In this document: one piece after another, positions 27,033 to 35,852 of the stretch
Layout of the letters: the number at the start of each line of letters is the position of its first letter
Numbering within the stretch: the first letter of the stretch is position 1
Source of the DNA: Lunatimonas sp.
GTDB lineage: Bacteria; Bacteroidota; Bacteroidia; Cytophagales; Cyclobacteriaceae
Assembly: GCF_020832325.1 (NCBI RefSeq)
Contig: NZ_JAFIEU010000019.1
Span: 62,001 to 126,000 of the forward strand
Length of the DNA: 64,000 nt
Reading direction: 5' to 3'
The notes under the pieces: generated by a model
Database searches by the model: none
What the model saw: the letters and a program-made list of their open reading frames with translations, nothing else
Told to the model about the DNA's origin: nothing
Program-made: the position numbers and the translations under genes

Positions 27033-27438
27033 AAACAAGGACTATGAATATGTTGAAATAGAAGGCGATTGGGAGTGGATTACCCGAGGCGGGTATGGCC
27101 CCAGCTATCTGCGGGACTCATCCAACGGTCAGCAGGCCAATTCGGTGCGCTTTGCTCCGAAAATGCTTCACGAAGGGGATTACCAGGTATATGTCTACTT
27201 TTCCAGAACTGCCGACGCAACTTCACAAACCACGGTAATTTCATCAGACGGAACTGAGGAAAAGGAGCAGGTGATAAAGGAATCAGATATTAGGGTAGAG
27301 GGGCAGACCTCTGGCGAGTGGGTAGCCATTGGTAAGCAGCGACTTTCACCCGGGTCTGATGCATATGTTACGATCTCAAATGCCGGAGCAGATGGAGCGG
27401 TGGTGGCAGATGCGGTACTGTGGGTGCCGGTACGGTAG
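27025..27438 (+). CDS. Detached golvesin/xanthan-lyase C-terminal-type domain
   Basis: The frame opens at GTG 27025 and codes for 137 residues that look like one beta-sandwich domain of the golvesin C-terminal type: GGYGPSYLRDSS, SVRFAPKMLHEGDYQVYVYF, VEGQTSGEWVAIGKQRLSPG and a VVADAVLWVPVR ending. This domain is normally fused to the C terminus of FAD_oxidored or lyase proteins. Here it has no signal peptide and starts in the +1 frame relative to the sulfatase, 8 bp before that stop and next to a run of five A. It could be a fused domain separated by a frameshift, a relic from the FAD-oxidoreductase, or a cytoplasmic protein. The last is least likely. Confidence 0.6.
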   Translation: MNRNKDYEYVEIEGDWEWITRGGYGPSYLRDSSNGQQANSVRFAPKMLHEGDYQVYVYFSRTADATSQTTVISSDGTEEKEQVIKESDIRVEGQTSGEWVAIGKQRLSPGSDAYVTISNAGADGAVVADAVLWVPVR

Positions 27439-27479
27439 AAAACTTAGTATAACGACGGGATGGGGTAGCTACCTCGACT

Positions 27480-27520
27480 GGGTGTAGAATCTTCTACACC
27501 CTCCTATTCCTAGCCTCCTT
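27480..27520 (+). terminator. Intrinsic terminator closing locus 1
   Basis: GGGTGTAGAA (27480-27489) and TTCTACACCC (27492-27501) form a perfect 10-bp inverted repeat with a 2-nt spacer, followed by a pyrimidine-rich stretch rather than a pure T-run. Confidence 0.55.
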
Positions 27521-27884
27521 TGCTTTCTTAATCCCTTTTTGGCCATTTGCAATGGCTTATTAAAGCACGTCTTAGTAGACAAAGACCAGCAATTTCGAGA
27601 TCGGTCTGGACTAGTAATGAAAAGGCAGGCTAATCAAACATCGGTCGCCAAGTTATAGTCCTTTTATTTAATTTGTGAATGCTACACGGATAACCTATGC
27701 GGGATTAGGTGATTGGATAGAGGATTATTGGTAATTCCGCTCCTTTCCAATTGCAAATTGGAAAGGATAGAAAGGCAGGACAAGCCGTCAATAATCAGTC
27801 CTGTGGACTGATTTAGATTTGGCCCTGAAAGAAGGGAGGGCAAACTACACCCAGATGGGGTTCCTGTTAGATAGCCGATTTCGT
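27502..27884. other. Intergenic region with two adjacent perfect hairpins
   Basis: About 380 bp without a credible gene. TCCTTTCCAATT (27741-27752) and AATTGGAAAGGA (27756-27767) make a perfect 12-bp stem with a GCA loop. AATCAGTCC (27793-27801) and GGACTGATT (27805-27813) make a second, 9-bp, stem with a TGT loop 25 bp further on. Neither has a T-run on either side. Confidence 0.6.
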
Positions 27885-28316
27885 TTAATCGTCCCTCCTC
27901 AGAAAGTACCTCACCCCAATACTCCCCCGAAGGTGTACCGAACTGTAGGCGACAAAGGGTGTTGCTTCGAGCACTAAAGACAGGTTGGTGTTTGCTTGCA
28001 AGGGTTTAATGGAAAAAAACGCGGGAACTCCGATCATCCCTTCGTTGAATTCATGGTAGCCGACTAGCAGCCCGGCTGAGAAATTATACCATTCGGTCTG
28101 TGAGAAATTTCGCTGACCGATCACCTCGGCCCCAAAATAATTGTTCAACCAGTCTCCGGCAAAGAGCCGTACTTCTCCAAAATACTTCTTTTCAGGATCG
28201 GTACCCACACCCAAGTGAGAGAAAACGCTGCTTTTGTACAAGCCCACACTGACTTGGGCCTTGGCCGTAAGCCCTATTCCAATGGATAAAAAACAGAAAA
28301 TGATAAGGTGCTTCAT
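27885..28316 (-). CDS. Small secreted outer-membrane beta-barrel-like protein
   Basis: The product has 143 residues. A clear signal peptide ends in AKAQ. The mature part has alternating hydrophobic/polar strands with aromatic girdles (FGAEVIGQRNF, YNFSAGLLVGYHEF, GSIGVRYF), as in small outer-membrane beta-barrels. No named family is recognised. It is divergent from the next gene pair. Confidence 0.6.
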   Translation of the reverse strand: MKHLIIFCFLSIGIGLTAKAQVSVGLYKSSVFSHLGVGTDPEKKYFGEVRLFAGDWLNNYFGAEVIGQRNFSQTEWYNFSAGLLVGYHEFNEGMIGVPAFFSIKPLQANTNLSLVLEATPFVAYSSVHLRGSIGVRYFLRRDD

Positions 28317-28775
28317 GGATGTTTAATAGTTGGTTTATTTGAGGCAAATATAAGCAAGGGAATTCCTAATATAGTTTTTTTTTGTGAAAAATTATAATAA
28401 ATTACCGAGAATCAGCCTAGGCATGCCGGCCATTATGTTGGGAGCCTCTGTCCCTAGCTTTGCAGCACTTTATTCCATCCAATCCCTTCAAGGAAGATCA
28501 GCTGTCCGACCCTTTCTTCGCACTTTTCTTTTCATCAGGTTTGGTTGGAAATTCTGGTTGATCATTCGGTGTATAACCTTTCGGCGTTTTTACAGATTCA
28601 AGGTAAAAGGATGGCTGAAAAATAGCATGAGCTGACCAAAGTCATGTTAAGAAACGTTTGGGCTGCCTAATTTTGAGTCCGGACCGACGATCAGGTATAG
28701 AGAAAACGATGAATGGACCGCTAGCGTTTGTCGGGTACAAAAAGGAATCGCCAATTCAGAAAACACATTGAACAC
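28317..28775. other. Intergenic stretch, 459 bp
   Basis: This lies between two divergently transcribed outer-membrane protein genes. A GTG-started frame of 83 codons at 28384-28635 is open but has no family resemblance or coding pattern, so I do not call it. A TAATTTTG box at 28668-28675 matches the -7 consensus but lacks a well-spaced TTTG. I saw nothing else. Confidence 0.5.
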
Positions 28776-29543
28776 ATGAACAGGTATTTTTTGTTACTTC
28801 CGTTTTGGCTGCTGCATGCATGGGCTGTTGGGCAGGAAACACAGAGGACCCTCTACCTAAACGCAGGTACCCAGCATTCTTGGGAAAGGGATCATGGATA
28901 CTCTCCCTTGGTTTACTCGGGTAGTGCTGTAGGTTTTACGTTGGGGTGTGCAAGTATCAGGGAAAAGAAAACCGATGAAGTGTATATCCATTACAGCAGG
29001 CTGCCCCTCCAAAATGCGTATGCTGCTGAAATGATCGGTACCCATGCCAGTATCATGACTTATACATTTTACCGAGCCAATTGGCTGCCCGAACAGTTAG
29101 ATGTCGGTTGGTCCAACAACAATGCACTAAGCTTACGGAACTACCAAGATGCGCAAAACTTCACGCCCAGGTTTGATTTTCACACCTCTTTCGGTCCTAC
29201 TGCCCGCTATCAACAGTCATTTGGCACTGAGCAGCAATGGCGGTTTGCCGCCCAAGCACACGTGCAGGTAATCGGATTTCTTTTCGCTGCATCGTATCTA
29301 ACCAGTCCGCCGGATCCTTTTTTGCACGAGCAGTCCACCTTCCAAGCATTTATGCAATCCATCCGCCTGTTTCAGCCATTTCGGCAACATGATTTGGGTA
29401 TGTTTAACCAACTGTTTTATCGCTTATCCAACGGCAATGAAATCGGTATCGGGTATCGATGGAACTATAGCTCCCTCGAAAATACCCACAGGTCACAGCG
29501 CTCAGGGGGACATTATTTCATCCAATTAAATTTTCAACTATGA
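28776..29543 (+). CDS. Predicted outer-membrane beta-barrel protein, unknown
   Basis: I use the ATG at 28776 (MNRYFLLLPFWLL), which gives a proper signal peptide ending near GQET; an upstream frame start at 28728 would add charged residues in front. The 255-residue protein consists of amphipathic beta-strand-like segments with aromatic ends and finishes in a strand ending QLNFQL. I recognise no family. Its stop overlaps the start of the S41 peptidase gene by 4 bp (ATGA), so the two are co-translated and probably act together at the outer membrane. Confidence 0.65.
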   Translation: MNRYFLLLPFWLLHAWAVGQETQRTLYLNAGTQHSWERDHGYSPLVYSGSAVGFTLGCASIREKKTDEVYIHYSRLPLQNAYAAEMIGTHASIMTYTFYRANWLPEQLDVGWSNNNALSLRNYQDAQNFTPRFDFHTSFGPTARYQQSFGTEQQWRFAAQAHVQVIGFLFAASYLTSPPDPFLHEQSTFQAFMQSIRLFQPFRQHDLGMFNQLFYRLSNGNEIGIGYRWNYSSLENTHRSQRSGGHYFIQLNFQL

Positions 29544-30541
29544 AGAAGGATCGTTTCTGGATAACTGCCCTGGCGCTACTTGTCTTCGGATGTGAGGCAA
29601 TCATCGCCCCCGATCGACCGGATGCAAATCCAAATGCGGTATTTGAGCATTTATGGACAGATATCCACCACCGGTATAGCTTCTTTGAGGAAAAACAAAT
29701 TGACTGGCAGGCTAAAAAAGACCAATACCGGTCCTTGATTAGCGAAGATATGGATCAATATGAACTCTTTGAGGTATTGGGTGACCTATTGGCAGAGTTG
29801 GAAGATGGACACGTAAATCTACAAAGCACCTTCAATCGGTCCCGAAACTGGAGTTGGTACGAGGATTACCCGTTATTTTACGACGAGCAGCTAATCTTCG
29901 AACGTTATTTGAAGACAGATTACCGCATCATCGGCCCTTTGCTGGCGCAGACCGTGCAAAACACGCTCTATGTCAACTGTCGCTCCTTTGAGCGCACCCT
30001 GACCGCGCAGCACATGGACGAAATTATCCGGCTGATGCAGTTCCACGATGGACTGATCGTCGATGTGCGGAGTAATGGAGGAGGGAACCTGCTAAATGCC
30101 CTTCAGATTGCTTCCCGACTCACGGAAGAGGAATTAATCTATGCCAGACAACGTTTTAAAACCGGTCCGGGCCGGTCCGATTTTACCCCATGGGCACCCA
30201 TGCGGATCGTTCCGCGGTCCGGAGAAAAGTACCTCGGCAAGGTAGCGGTGCTGACCAATAGAAGATCCTACAGCAGTACCACTTTTTTTGCCCAGATGAT
30301 GCGGGTCCTACCCCAAGCCCGCTTATTTGGTGATCAAACCGGGGGCGGGGGAGGTACACCGGCTTATGCGGAGTTACCAAATGGCTGGACTTACCGTTTT
30401 TCAGGAAGTCAGACGATTGACTTGGATGGCGCTCAGCTGGAGTTTGGGGTGCCGGTAGATCAACTGCTGACACACCCCATGGATCACACGCCCGGATCAG
30501 ACGCCTTTATCGAGGCAGCGATCCGCTGGTTGGGCGAGTAG
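29540..30541 (+). CDS. S41-family peptidase (tail-specific-protease-like) lipoprotein
   Basis: The product has 333 residues with the lipobox LLVFGCEA. An S41 N-terminal helical region (DLLAELEDGHVNL, about residue 80-95) is followed by the DGLIVDVRSNGGGNLLNAL block near residue 175. The likely catalytic serine S245 sits in NRRSYSSTTFF, then GDQTGGGGGTPAYAELPNG. No PDZ domain is visible, so this belongs to the shorter S41 proteins. It overlaps the barrel gene by 4 bp. It probably cleaves periplasmic or surface peptides; the substrate is unknown. It converges on the YtcJ-like gene 22 bp downstream. Confidence 0.85.
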   Translation: MKKDRFWITALALLVFGCEAIIAPDRPDANPNAVFEHLWTDIHHRYSFFEEKQIDWQAKKDQYRSLISEDMDQYELFEVLGDLLAELEDGHVNLQSTFNRSRNWSWYEDYPLFYDEQLIFERYLKTDYRIIGPLLAQTVQNTLYVNCRSFERTLTAQHMDEIIRLMQFHDGLIVDVRSNGGGNLLNALQIASRLTEEELIYARQRFKTGPGRSDFTPWAPMRIVPRSGEKYLGKVAVLTNRRSYSSTTFFAQMMRVLPQARLFGDQTGGGGGTPAYAELPNGWTYRFSGSQTIDLDGAQLEFGVPVDQLLTHPMDHTPGSDAFIEAAIRWLGE

Positions 30542-30563
30542 GCGCGGTTGGCCCGTACCCCGA

Positions 30564-32267
30564 TCAGTCGGCCTGGTAAACCGTTTTTCCACCTACCACG
30601 GTCATGACCACCCGAGTATTCAGGATTTCGTTTTCCGGGATTTCCAGGATATTTTGGTCAAAAACGGTGAAGTCCGCCGCTTTGCCTACCTCGATGGATC
30701 CTTTGAAGTCCTCTTCAAATTCCGCATAGGCTGCGTCCAGCGTGTAGGACCTCAAAGCCTGTTCCCGAGTCATTTTTTGGTCTGGCTCATATCCTCCGTC
30801 GGGCTGCATTTTGAGTGTTTTGCGGGTTACAGAGGCATAGAAGGAGGGGATGGGGTCCAAGGGCTCTACGGGGGCATCTGTGCCGTTAGAGATGACTGCT
30901 CCGGAAGCCAGCAGCTTTTGCCATACGTAGGCACCGTCTTTGATCCGTTTCGCACCCAGCCTACCAATTGCCCAAGGCCGGTCTGAACTTAGGTGTATGG
31001 CCTGAATAGCGGCAATAACGCCTAATTCCCCAAAACGCCCAATGTCATCGGGGTGGAGGTGCTGTGCATGTTCTATACGGAACCGGTGGTCGGTGACCTC
31101 CGGGTGCTTGGCAAAAGCCGCCTCGTATTGATCCAATACCTCTCGGTTGGTACGATCTCCGATGGCATGGGAGCAGATCTGAAATCCATACTGAAGTCCC
31201 TGTTCTGCCATTTCGCCTACCAAGGCGATGGGCATGGTTTCGTGCCCCCGATGTCCGGCCTTGTCGGAATAATCTTCCAATAGCCAGGCTCCCCATGGGC
31301 CTAAGGCACCGTCCATGTTGAGTTTGATCGACCGCACAGTTACCATATGGTCCGGGTCTATCAATGGTCCTTTTTGTAGCCAGGTGTCAATTAATTCCGG
31401 CTGACGACCGCTAAGCATGACGTACATCCGAGATGTCAGCCGACCTTCCTCCTTGAATTTCTGCAATAAATCGATGACTTCCTGCCCACTGCCGGCATCG
31501 TGAAAGGAGGTGATCCCTTTTTCTGCAAGCTCCTGAAGTGCCAGTTCCAAGGCTTTTTCTGCGCGTTCGGGAGTATCCTTTGGAATGAGTCGGCTAACAA
31601 GGCCAGATGCCCGCTCCACCAAGACGCCGGTGGGATTACCCAGTTCGTCGCGGATGATCTCCCCACCCACCACTTCTTGCGGGATATTTTCCCCGCCCAA
31701 AGTGGCTATACCCGCCAATTCCATGGCTTTTTGGTTGACGAAGGAGGCATGGCCGGAAGCATGGGCCAGATATACAGGGTTGTTTGGTGTGGCTGCGCTC
31801 AGTGCATCGTGGATCTGAAAGCCCTTTACGGCGTCTTTGGGCAGTTCTATCCACTTATCCTGATGCCAGCCCCGTCCCGTGATCCACTCACCCGGTTCTG
31901 CGCTCCGTGCAGCTTCGGCTACCTTGGCGACCAGCTCCTCGTAGGTAGCTACATACATCAGGTCAATCTCCAGTTTATTGTATCCGATACCCATCAGGTG
32001 CGCGTGGGACTCGATAAAGCCGGGGGTTAAGGTTTTTCCCTGTAGATCAACGGATTCTGTCTTTTCTCCCACGTAGGCTTGTATTTCCGCGCTGGTACCG
32101 ACGGCCAATATTTTACCGTCTGCGACGGCCACTGCTTCAGCCGTAGGTTGCATGTCATTTACGGTGTAAACAAGGCCGTTGAAATAGACCGTTTCGGCTG
32201 TTTGTTTGGTTTGCCTACAGGAAAAAAGCAGTAAAATTGTAGTGGCTAGCAGAAGTGCTTTTTGCAT
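30564..32267 (-). CDS. YtcJ-like amidohydrolase (amidohydrolase_3) lipoprotein
   Basis: I use the ATG at 32267 (MQKALLLATT), giving a lipoprotein signal with LLLFSCRQ; the longer frame to 32306 adds 13 non-signal residues. The metal-site motifs are present: ESHAHLMGIG (HxH), FQICSHAIGDRTN, RIEHAQHLHPDD and ISNGTDAPVEP. The C-terminal GSIEVGKAADFTVFDQN strand set completes the composite beta-domain. Members are exported hydrolases whose substrates are mostly unknown (amides or esters). No operon partner is evident. The ECF sigma gene lies upstream on the same strand. Confidence 0.88.
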   Translation of the reverse strand: MQKALLLATTILLLFSCRQTKQTAETVYFNGLVYTVNDMQPTAEAVAVADGKILAVGTSAEIQAYVGEKTESVDLQGKTLTPGFIESHAHLMGIGYNKLEIDLMYVATYEELVAKVAEAARSAEPGEWITGRGWHQDKWIELPKDAVKGFQIHDALSAATPNNPVYLAHASGHASFVNQKAMELAGIATLGGENIPQEVVGGEIIRDELGNPTGVLVERASGLVSRLIPKDTPERAEKALELALQELAEKGITSFHDAGSGQEVIDLLQKFKEEGRLTSRMYVMLSGRQPELIDTWLQKGPLIDPDHMVTVRSIKLNMDGALGPWGAWLLEDYSDKAGHRGHETMPIALVGEMAEQGLQYGFQICSHAIGDRTNREVLDQYEAAFAKHPEVTDHRFRIEHAQHLHPDDIGRFGELGVIAAIQAIHLSSDRPWAIGRLGAKRIKDGAYVWQKLLASGAVISNGTDAPVEPLDPIPSFYASVTRKTLKMQPDGGYEPDQKMTREQALRSYTLDAAYAEFEEDFKGSIEVGKAADFTVFDQNILEIPENEILNTRVVMTVVGGKTVYQAD

Positions 32268-32417
32268 ATGGTAGTGAGTCATACCTAGGTTGGATTTCAA
32301 GGGCAAATCTAGCTAATTTCACACGTATATCTCAAATCTAGGGCTATTCTATTGAAGTTGGACAAATTGAAAGACATTTTACCTCTGGGAAAAAACTGCA
32401 CGATATAGGATTTTCGT

Positions 32418-32996
32418 TTAGACAATACTTCCGGTACATCGATTCTGAGGTTCTCCGATTTGCAGGCGGAGCATTTTTTGAAGGTGGCTTCTTGCTCGGC
32501 TCAACTGTGACTTGGAAGTGTTTTCACTGATGTGAAGTTTTTGGGCAATTTCCTGATGGGAAAAACCCTCTATCGCATACAGGTTAAAGACTGACCGGTA
32601 GCCGCTGGGAAGTCGATCTATCAATTTCATCAGATCTTCGACTGCTAATTCATCCGAGGGTTGGCTTTGAACGGGATCGCTGCCAATGCCTTCCAGACCA
32701 ATTTCTCGGTACAGGTTCTTCTCCTTTTCCAAATACATCAGGCACTCGTTTACCATGATGCGGCGAATCCATCCTCCAAAATTCCCCGAACCTTTGAACT
32801 GATGGATGCGATCAAACACCTTCATGAAGCCGATGATCAACACATCTTCGGCAGCGGCTGTATCTTTTACATATCTCAGGCAAACGGCAAACATTTTGGC
32901 GGAAAACCTTTCATAGACAGCCTTTTGCATAGCAGGGTTATTTTCTAGACATCCCAAGTACAAATCTGAGTCGGTTAGTTGTGTTACTTTTGGCAT
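32418..32996 (-). CDS. ECF-type RNA polymerase sigma factor
   Basis: The protein has 192 residues. The sigma-70 region 2 contains DVLIIGFMKVFDRIHQFKGSGNFGGWIRRIMVNECLMYL split over about residues 52-95. Region 4 is seen as RLPSGYRSVFNLYAIEGFSHQEIAQKLHISENTSKSQLSRAR near residues 130-172. No anti-sigma (FecR-like) gene is adjacent, unlike many Bacteroidota ECF/anti-sigma pairs. It is divergent from the SDR gene; the intervening 185 bp hold one copy of the AATCACAT-N6-GTGGT motif. Confidence 0.92.
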   Translation of the reverse strand: MPKVTQLTDSDLYLGCLENNPAMQKAVYERFSAKMFAVCLRYVKDTAAAEDVLIIGFMKVFDRIHQFKGSGNFGGWIRRIMVNECLMYLEKEKNLYREIGLEGIGSDPVQSQPSDELAVEDLMKLIDRLPSGYRSVFNLYAIEGFSHQEIAQKLHISENTSKSQLSRARSHLQKMLRLQIGEPQNRCTGSIV

Positions 32997-33082
32997 TGCT
33001 TTTTAGTTTGTTGGTATAAAAATTAAATGGCTTATTGCTCAATTATTTACACTCCAAAATTGGCAATTTAAAAGGCTACAGG

Positions 33083-33102
33083 AAATCACATGTTTGAGTG
33101 GT
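33083..33102. promoter_or_regulatory. Candidate operator, copy 1 of the AATCACAT-N6-GTGGT motif
   Basis: AATCACAT followed by GTTTGA and GTGGT lies between the ECF sigma gene and the SDR gene, 79 bp before the SDR start. Two further copies at 38915 and 42450 share all 13 fixed bases. The binding protein is unknown. Confidence 0.4.
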
Positions 33103-33181
33103 ATTTTCTAAATTAGCGCAACGGCCGCTACGTTTTTTCCATCTTAGGACTATCTAGGAAACATGCTAAACACACCATTAT

Positions 33182-33991
33182 ATGGAAGGAAGATTAAAGG
33201 AGAAAATCGCATTGATCACAGGTGCTGCAAGAGGCATCGGAGAGGCCACCGCCCGGCTTTTTCATCAAGAGGGGGCCACTGTGATCATTACAGATATTTT
33301 GGAACAGCAGGGTAGGGCCCTGGCGACGGAGTTGGGTGAAAGGGCGTTTTTCTGTCCGTTAAACGTGAAACACGAAGGGGAATGGAAGCTTGTCTCCGAG
33401 AAAATCACACTGGAATTTGGTGGCTTGCACGTGTTGGTAAACAATGCAGGGATTACCGGTTTTTTGGAAACCACCGGACCGCACGATGTGGAGGAGGTAG
33501 ATTACATCTCTTGGAAGGAAGTAATGGACGTCAATTTGAATGGCACCATGTTGGGATGCAAATACGGTATCCGCTGGATGAAGCGCAAGGGAGGCGGTAG
33601 TATCATTAACATATCTTCCCGAAGCGGATTGGTCGGTATTCCCGGTGCAGCAGCGTATGCGGCGAGCAAAGCCGCTATTCGCAACCACACCAAATCGGTG
33701 GCCCTTCATTGTGCTGAAAAAGGCTATCGGATACGCTGCAATTCCATCCACCCCGCTGCAATTCTAACCCCCATGTGGGATGCCATGTTGGGTGAAGGAG
33801 AGATGCGGGAGTCTGTTATTCGATCCGTGGAACAGGGCATTCCCCTTGGGAAGTTTGGATCCCCCAAGGATGTGGCCTATGCGGCACTTTATTTGGCCTC
33901 GGAGGAATCCGCCTACATTACAGGGATAGAACTGAATGTAGATGGAGGCATCCTCGCTGGTGCAGAGGCAAGGCCGGACAGGGAAGCCTAA
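33182..33991 (+). CDS. Short-chain dehydrogenase/reductase (SDR)
   Basis: This is a cytoplasmic NAD(P)-dependent oxidoreductase of 269 residues. The cofactor motif TGAARGIG spans residues 13-20 and NNAG 87-90. The catalytic triad is S146 (INISSRSG), Y159 and K163 (YAASK). The C-terminal DVAYAALYLASEESAYITGIELNVDGG is typical of classical SDRs. Asp38 after the second strand (ITDI) suggests a preference for NAD over NADP. Substrate is unknown; family relatives act on steroids, polyols and sugars. No operon partners; it converges on apbE. Confidence 0.92.
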   Translation: MEGRLKEKIALITGAARGIGEATARLFHQEGATVIITDILEQQGRALATELGERAFFCPLNVKHEGEWKLVSEKITLEFGGLHVLVNNAGITGFLETTGPHDVEEVDYISWKEVMDVNLNGTMLGCKYGIRWMKRKGGGSIINISSRSGLVGIPGAAAYAASKAAIRNHTKSVALHCAEKGYRIRCNSIHPAAILTPMWDAMLGEGEMRESVIRSVEQGIPLGKFGSPKDVAYAALYLASEESAYITGIELNVDGGILAGAEARPDREA

Positions 33992-34027
33992 GCTACACAG
34001 AGGTTGTAGTCTGACATCTGGAGGCTG

Positions 34028-35044
34028 TTAGTTACTATCCACCAATTCAAAACCTTTCGATCGCCAGGTTCGTAGGTTTCCGGCCTCATTGTATACGATC
34101 ATTCCTTCCAGGTCTGGGTCTGAGGTGATCAGGTGCTGGGACTCCTCCAAGCTGAGGATCATGCAGATGGTCGCCAAGGCATCCGCCTGCGTGCAGGTGG
34201 GTGCCTTGATGTGGGCGGATAATATCTTGTTGTCAATGGGTTTTCCGGTGCGGGGGTCGAGCAGGTGGGAGTGTTTGAAGCCCTTTTCGTCGACATAGAA
34301 CCTTTCGAAGTTGCCACTGCTGCTGTATGCCATGTTGGTGAGCTTGGTCTCTTTGATCATGGTTTTGGATGCTTCTACACCTTCGGGGTTGATGATTACG
34401 AGTCGGTGATCCTTTTTTCCCGGGCTTTTTCCGTAAGATATGGCGTCCGTGCCGAATTCAATTTGAAAATTCCGCACTCCGTGACCCAGTAAAAAATCTG
34501 CTAGGTGGTCTATCAGGTATCCCTTGTCGATGTAGCTTAGGTTGATCATCACGCCCTCCTTTTTGGCCTGTGCATATTCCCGGGTGATCTCCACGTTTTC
34601 AGGCTGGCAAAGGGCTATTAATTCGGCAATTCGTTCATCTGTCATCAGCCGTTTATTTGAGAAATCCTGTCCCCACGCTGTAATCAGGGGAAGGATAAAG
34701 TGGTTCACAGCTCCTTGATAGGCATCTGAGTAGCGCTGGGATTCCATCAAGGCCTCATACAGGAGGGGGGATCTGAACGCTACAAATCCATTTCGGTTGA
34801 ACAGTGAGATTTCGGCATCGGTCCTTTGGTAATTGAGTGTTTGGTCGAAGGTTAGGATGATCGAGTCTAGACTACTTTCCAGTACAGCGTCACCCAGGTA
34901 GGAAAGGGAATAAAAGACACCTAGGGCCCGGCCCTCCATAAAGAAAAAGGTTCCAGATTCACGGGAAGACCTTTGCCAGGCTATTGCCGCAGAGATTGCA
35001 ACTCCCAAGACCAAAATGCCCCATCTTTTCATTTTAGCTGTCAT
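34028..35044 (-). CDS. apbE: FAD:protein FMN transferase (ApbE family)
   Basis: The enzyme covalently attaches FMN to threonine in flavoproteins such as NQR/RNF subunits. It has 338 residues with an N-terminal hydrophobic anchor, so it acts in the periplasm. Seen are NYQRTDAEISLFNR, the flavin-site region YIDKGYLIDHLADFLLGHG, and the C-terminal HLLDPRTGKPI with TQADALATICMIL, which supplies the metal-binding aspartate. The usual GGD segment reads EFGTDAISYG here, a mild deviation. Start could be 35044 or the ATG at 35032. No flavoprotein target is adjacent. Confidence 0.88.
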   Translation of the reverse strand: MTAKMKRWGILVLGVAISAAIAWQRSSRESGTFFFMEGRALGVFYSLSYLGDAVLESSLDSIILTFDQTLNYQRTDAEISLFNRNGFVAFRSPLLYEALMESQRYSDAYQGAVNHFILPLITAWGQDFSNKRLMTDERIAELIALCQPENVEITREYAQAKKEGVMINLSYIDKGYLIDHLADFLLGHGVRNFQIEFGTDAISYGKSPGKKDHRLVIINPEGVEASKTMIKETKLTNMAYSSSGNFERFYVDEKGFKHSHLLDPRTGKPIDNKILSAHIKAPTCTQADALATICMILSLEESQHLITSDPDLEGMIVYNEAGNLRTWRSKGFELVDSN

Positions 35045-35090
35045 GGATACGTTTTTTTTTCTATTTGATCTATTTTACAGCACACGCTGG

Positions 35091-35744
35091 CTAAACGATC
35101 CGATCTCTGAATGCTTTGGCGACCGCCTCTGACTTCGAGTTGACATGCAGCTTGTCGTATATTTTTTTGATGTGGCTCCGCACGGTATCCATGGCTATGA
35201 ACATTTCGGAGGCGATCAATTTATACGAGTATCCCTTGACAAGAAGTTGCAACACCTGCTTTTCCCTCTCCGAGAGATTGTAATCGTGCTCCGAGGGGAT
35301 ATTGATTTGGGAAAACATTTTCAAGACCTGAGCAGCAACAGATGCAGTCATAGGCGCACCACCGGTAGCAGCTTCTTGAATGTATTCCAAAAGCTTGGCA
35401 GGCGGAGTTTTCTTTAGCAGGTAGCCGTTGGCACCGTTTTGCAGGGATTCGAAGATATTTTTGTTGTCGTCAAAGACCGTTAGCATCAATATACTTACAT
35501 CGGTGTTGACTTGACGGATGATTTTTAGCCCTTCGATACCGTTTACCAGAGGCATATCGATGTCCATCAAGATGACATCCGGTTTGTAGGCGCCTACTTC
35601 ATAAGCGATGTTGGAGCAGTTTTTGAAGCTTCCTACTACCTGAAATCCTTCGCTGCCGTCGATTAACATGGTCAAGCCTTCTCTTAGCTGCGTATTGTCC
35701 TCGTAGATCATTACTTTTATCATGGCAGTCGCATTTTTTAACAA
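35091..35744 (-). CDS. NarL/LuxR-type response regulator
   Basis: The product has 217 residues. The receiver domain spans about residues 8-125, with acidic pocket YEDN and the phospho-acceptor in DVILMDIDMP. The LuxR-type helix-turn-helix spans about 150-215 (LSEREKQVLQLLVKGYSYKLIASEM, then MDTVRSHIKKIYDKLHVNSKSEAV). The translation start may be the internal ATG at 35723 (MIKVMIYEDN). It lies about 110 bp downstream of the propeller-type HisKA_3 kinase on the same strand and is its likely partner. Confidence 0.93.
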   Translation of the reverse strand: MLKNATAMIKVMIYEDNTQLREGLTMLIDGSEGFQVVGSFKNCSNIAYEVGAYKPDVILMDIDMPLVNGIEGLKIIRQVNTDVSILMLTVFDDNKNIFESLQNGANGYLLKKTPPAKLLEYIQEAATGGAPMTASVAAQVLKMFSQINIPSEHDYNLSEREKQVLQLLVKGYSYKLIASEMFIAMDTVRSHIKKIYDKLHVNSKSEAVAKAFRDRIV

Positions 35745-35852
35745 ATTTATTCCGCAGGTCAGGCTAAATCAATCACACAATGGGGTGGTATTTGGCATCA
35801 CCAAGATTCTACCAGGGCTGTGCTTATGCTTTCTTTCCCACGATGGTTCACC

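Noticed and set aside
28384-28635. GTG-started frame of 83 codons between two outer-membrane protein genes
   Set aside because: No family resemblance, no reasonable start context, and the basic, aromatic-rich C-terminal half looks like a non-coding translation.
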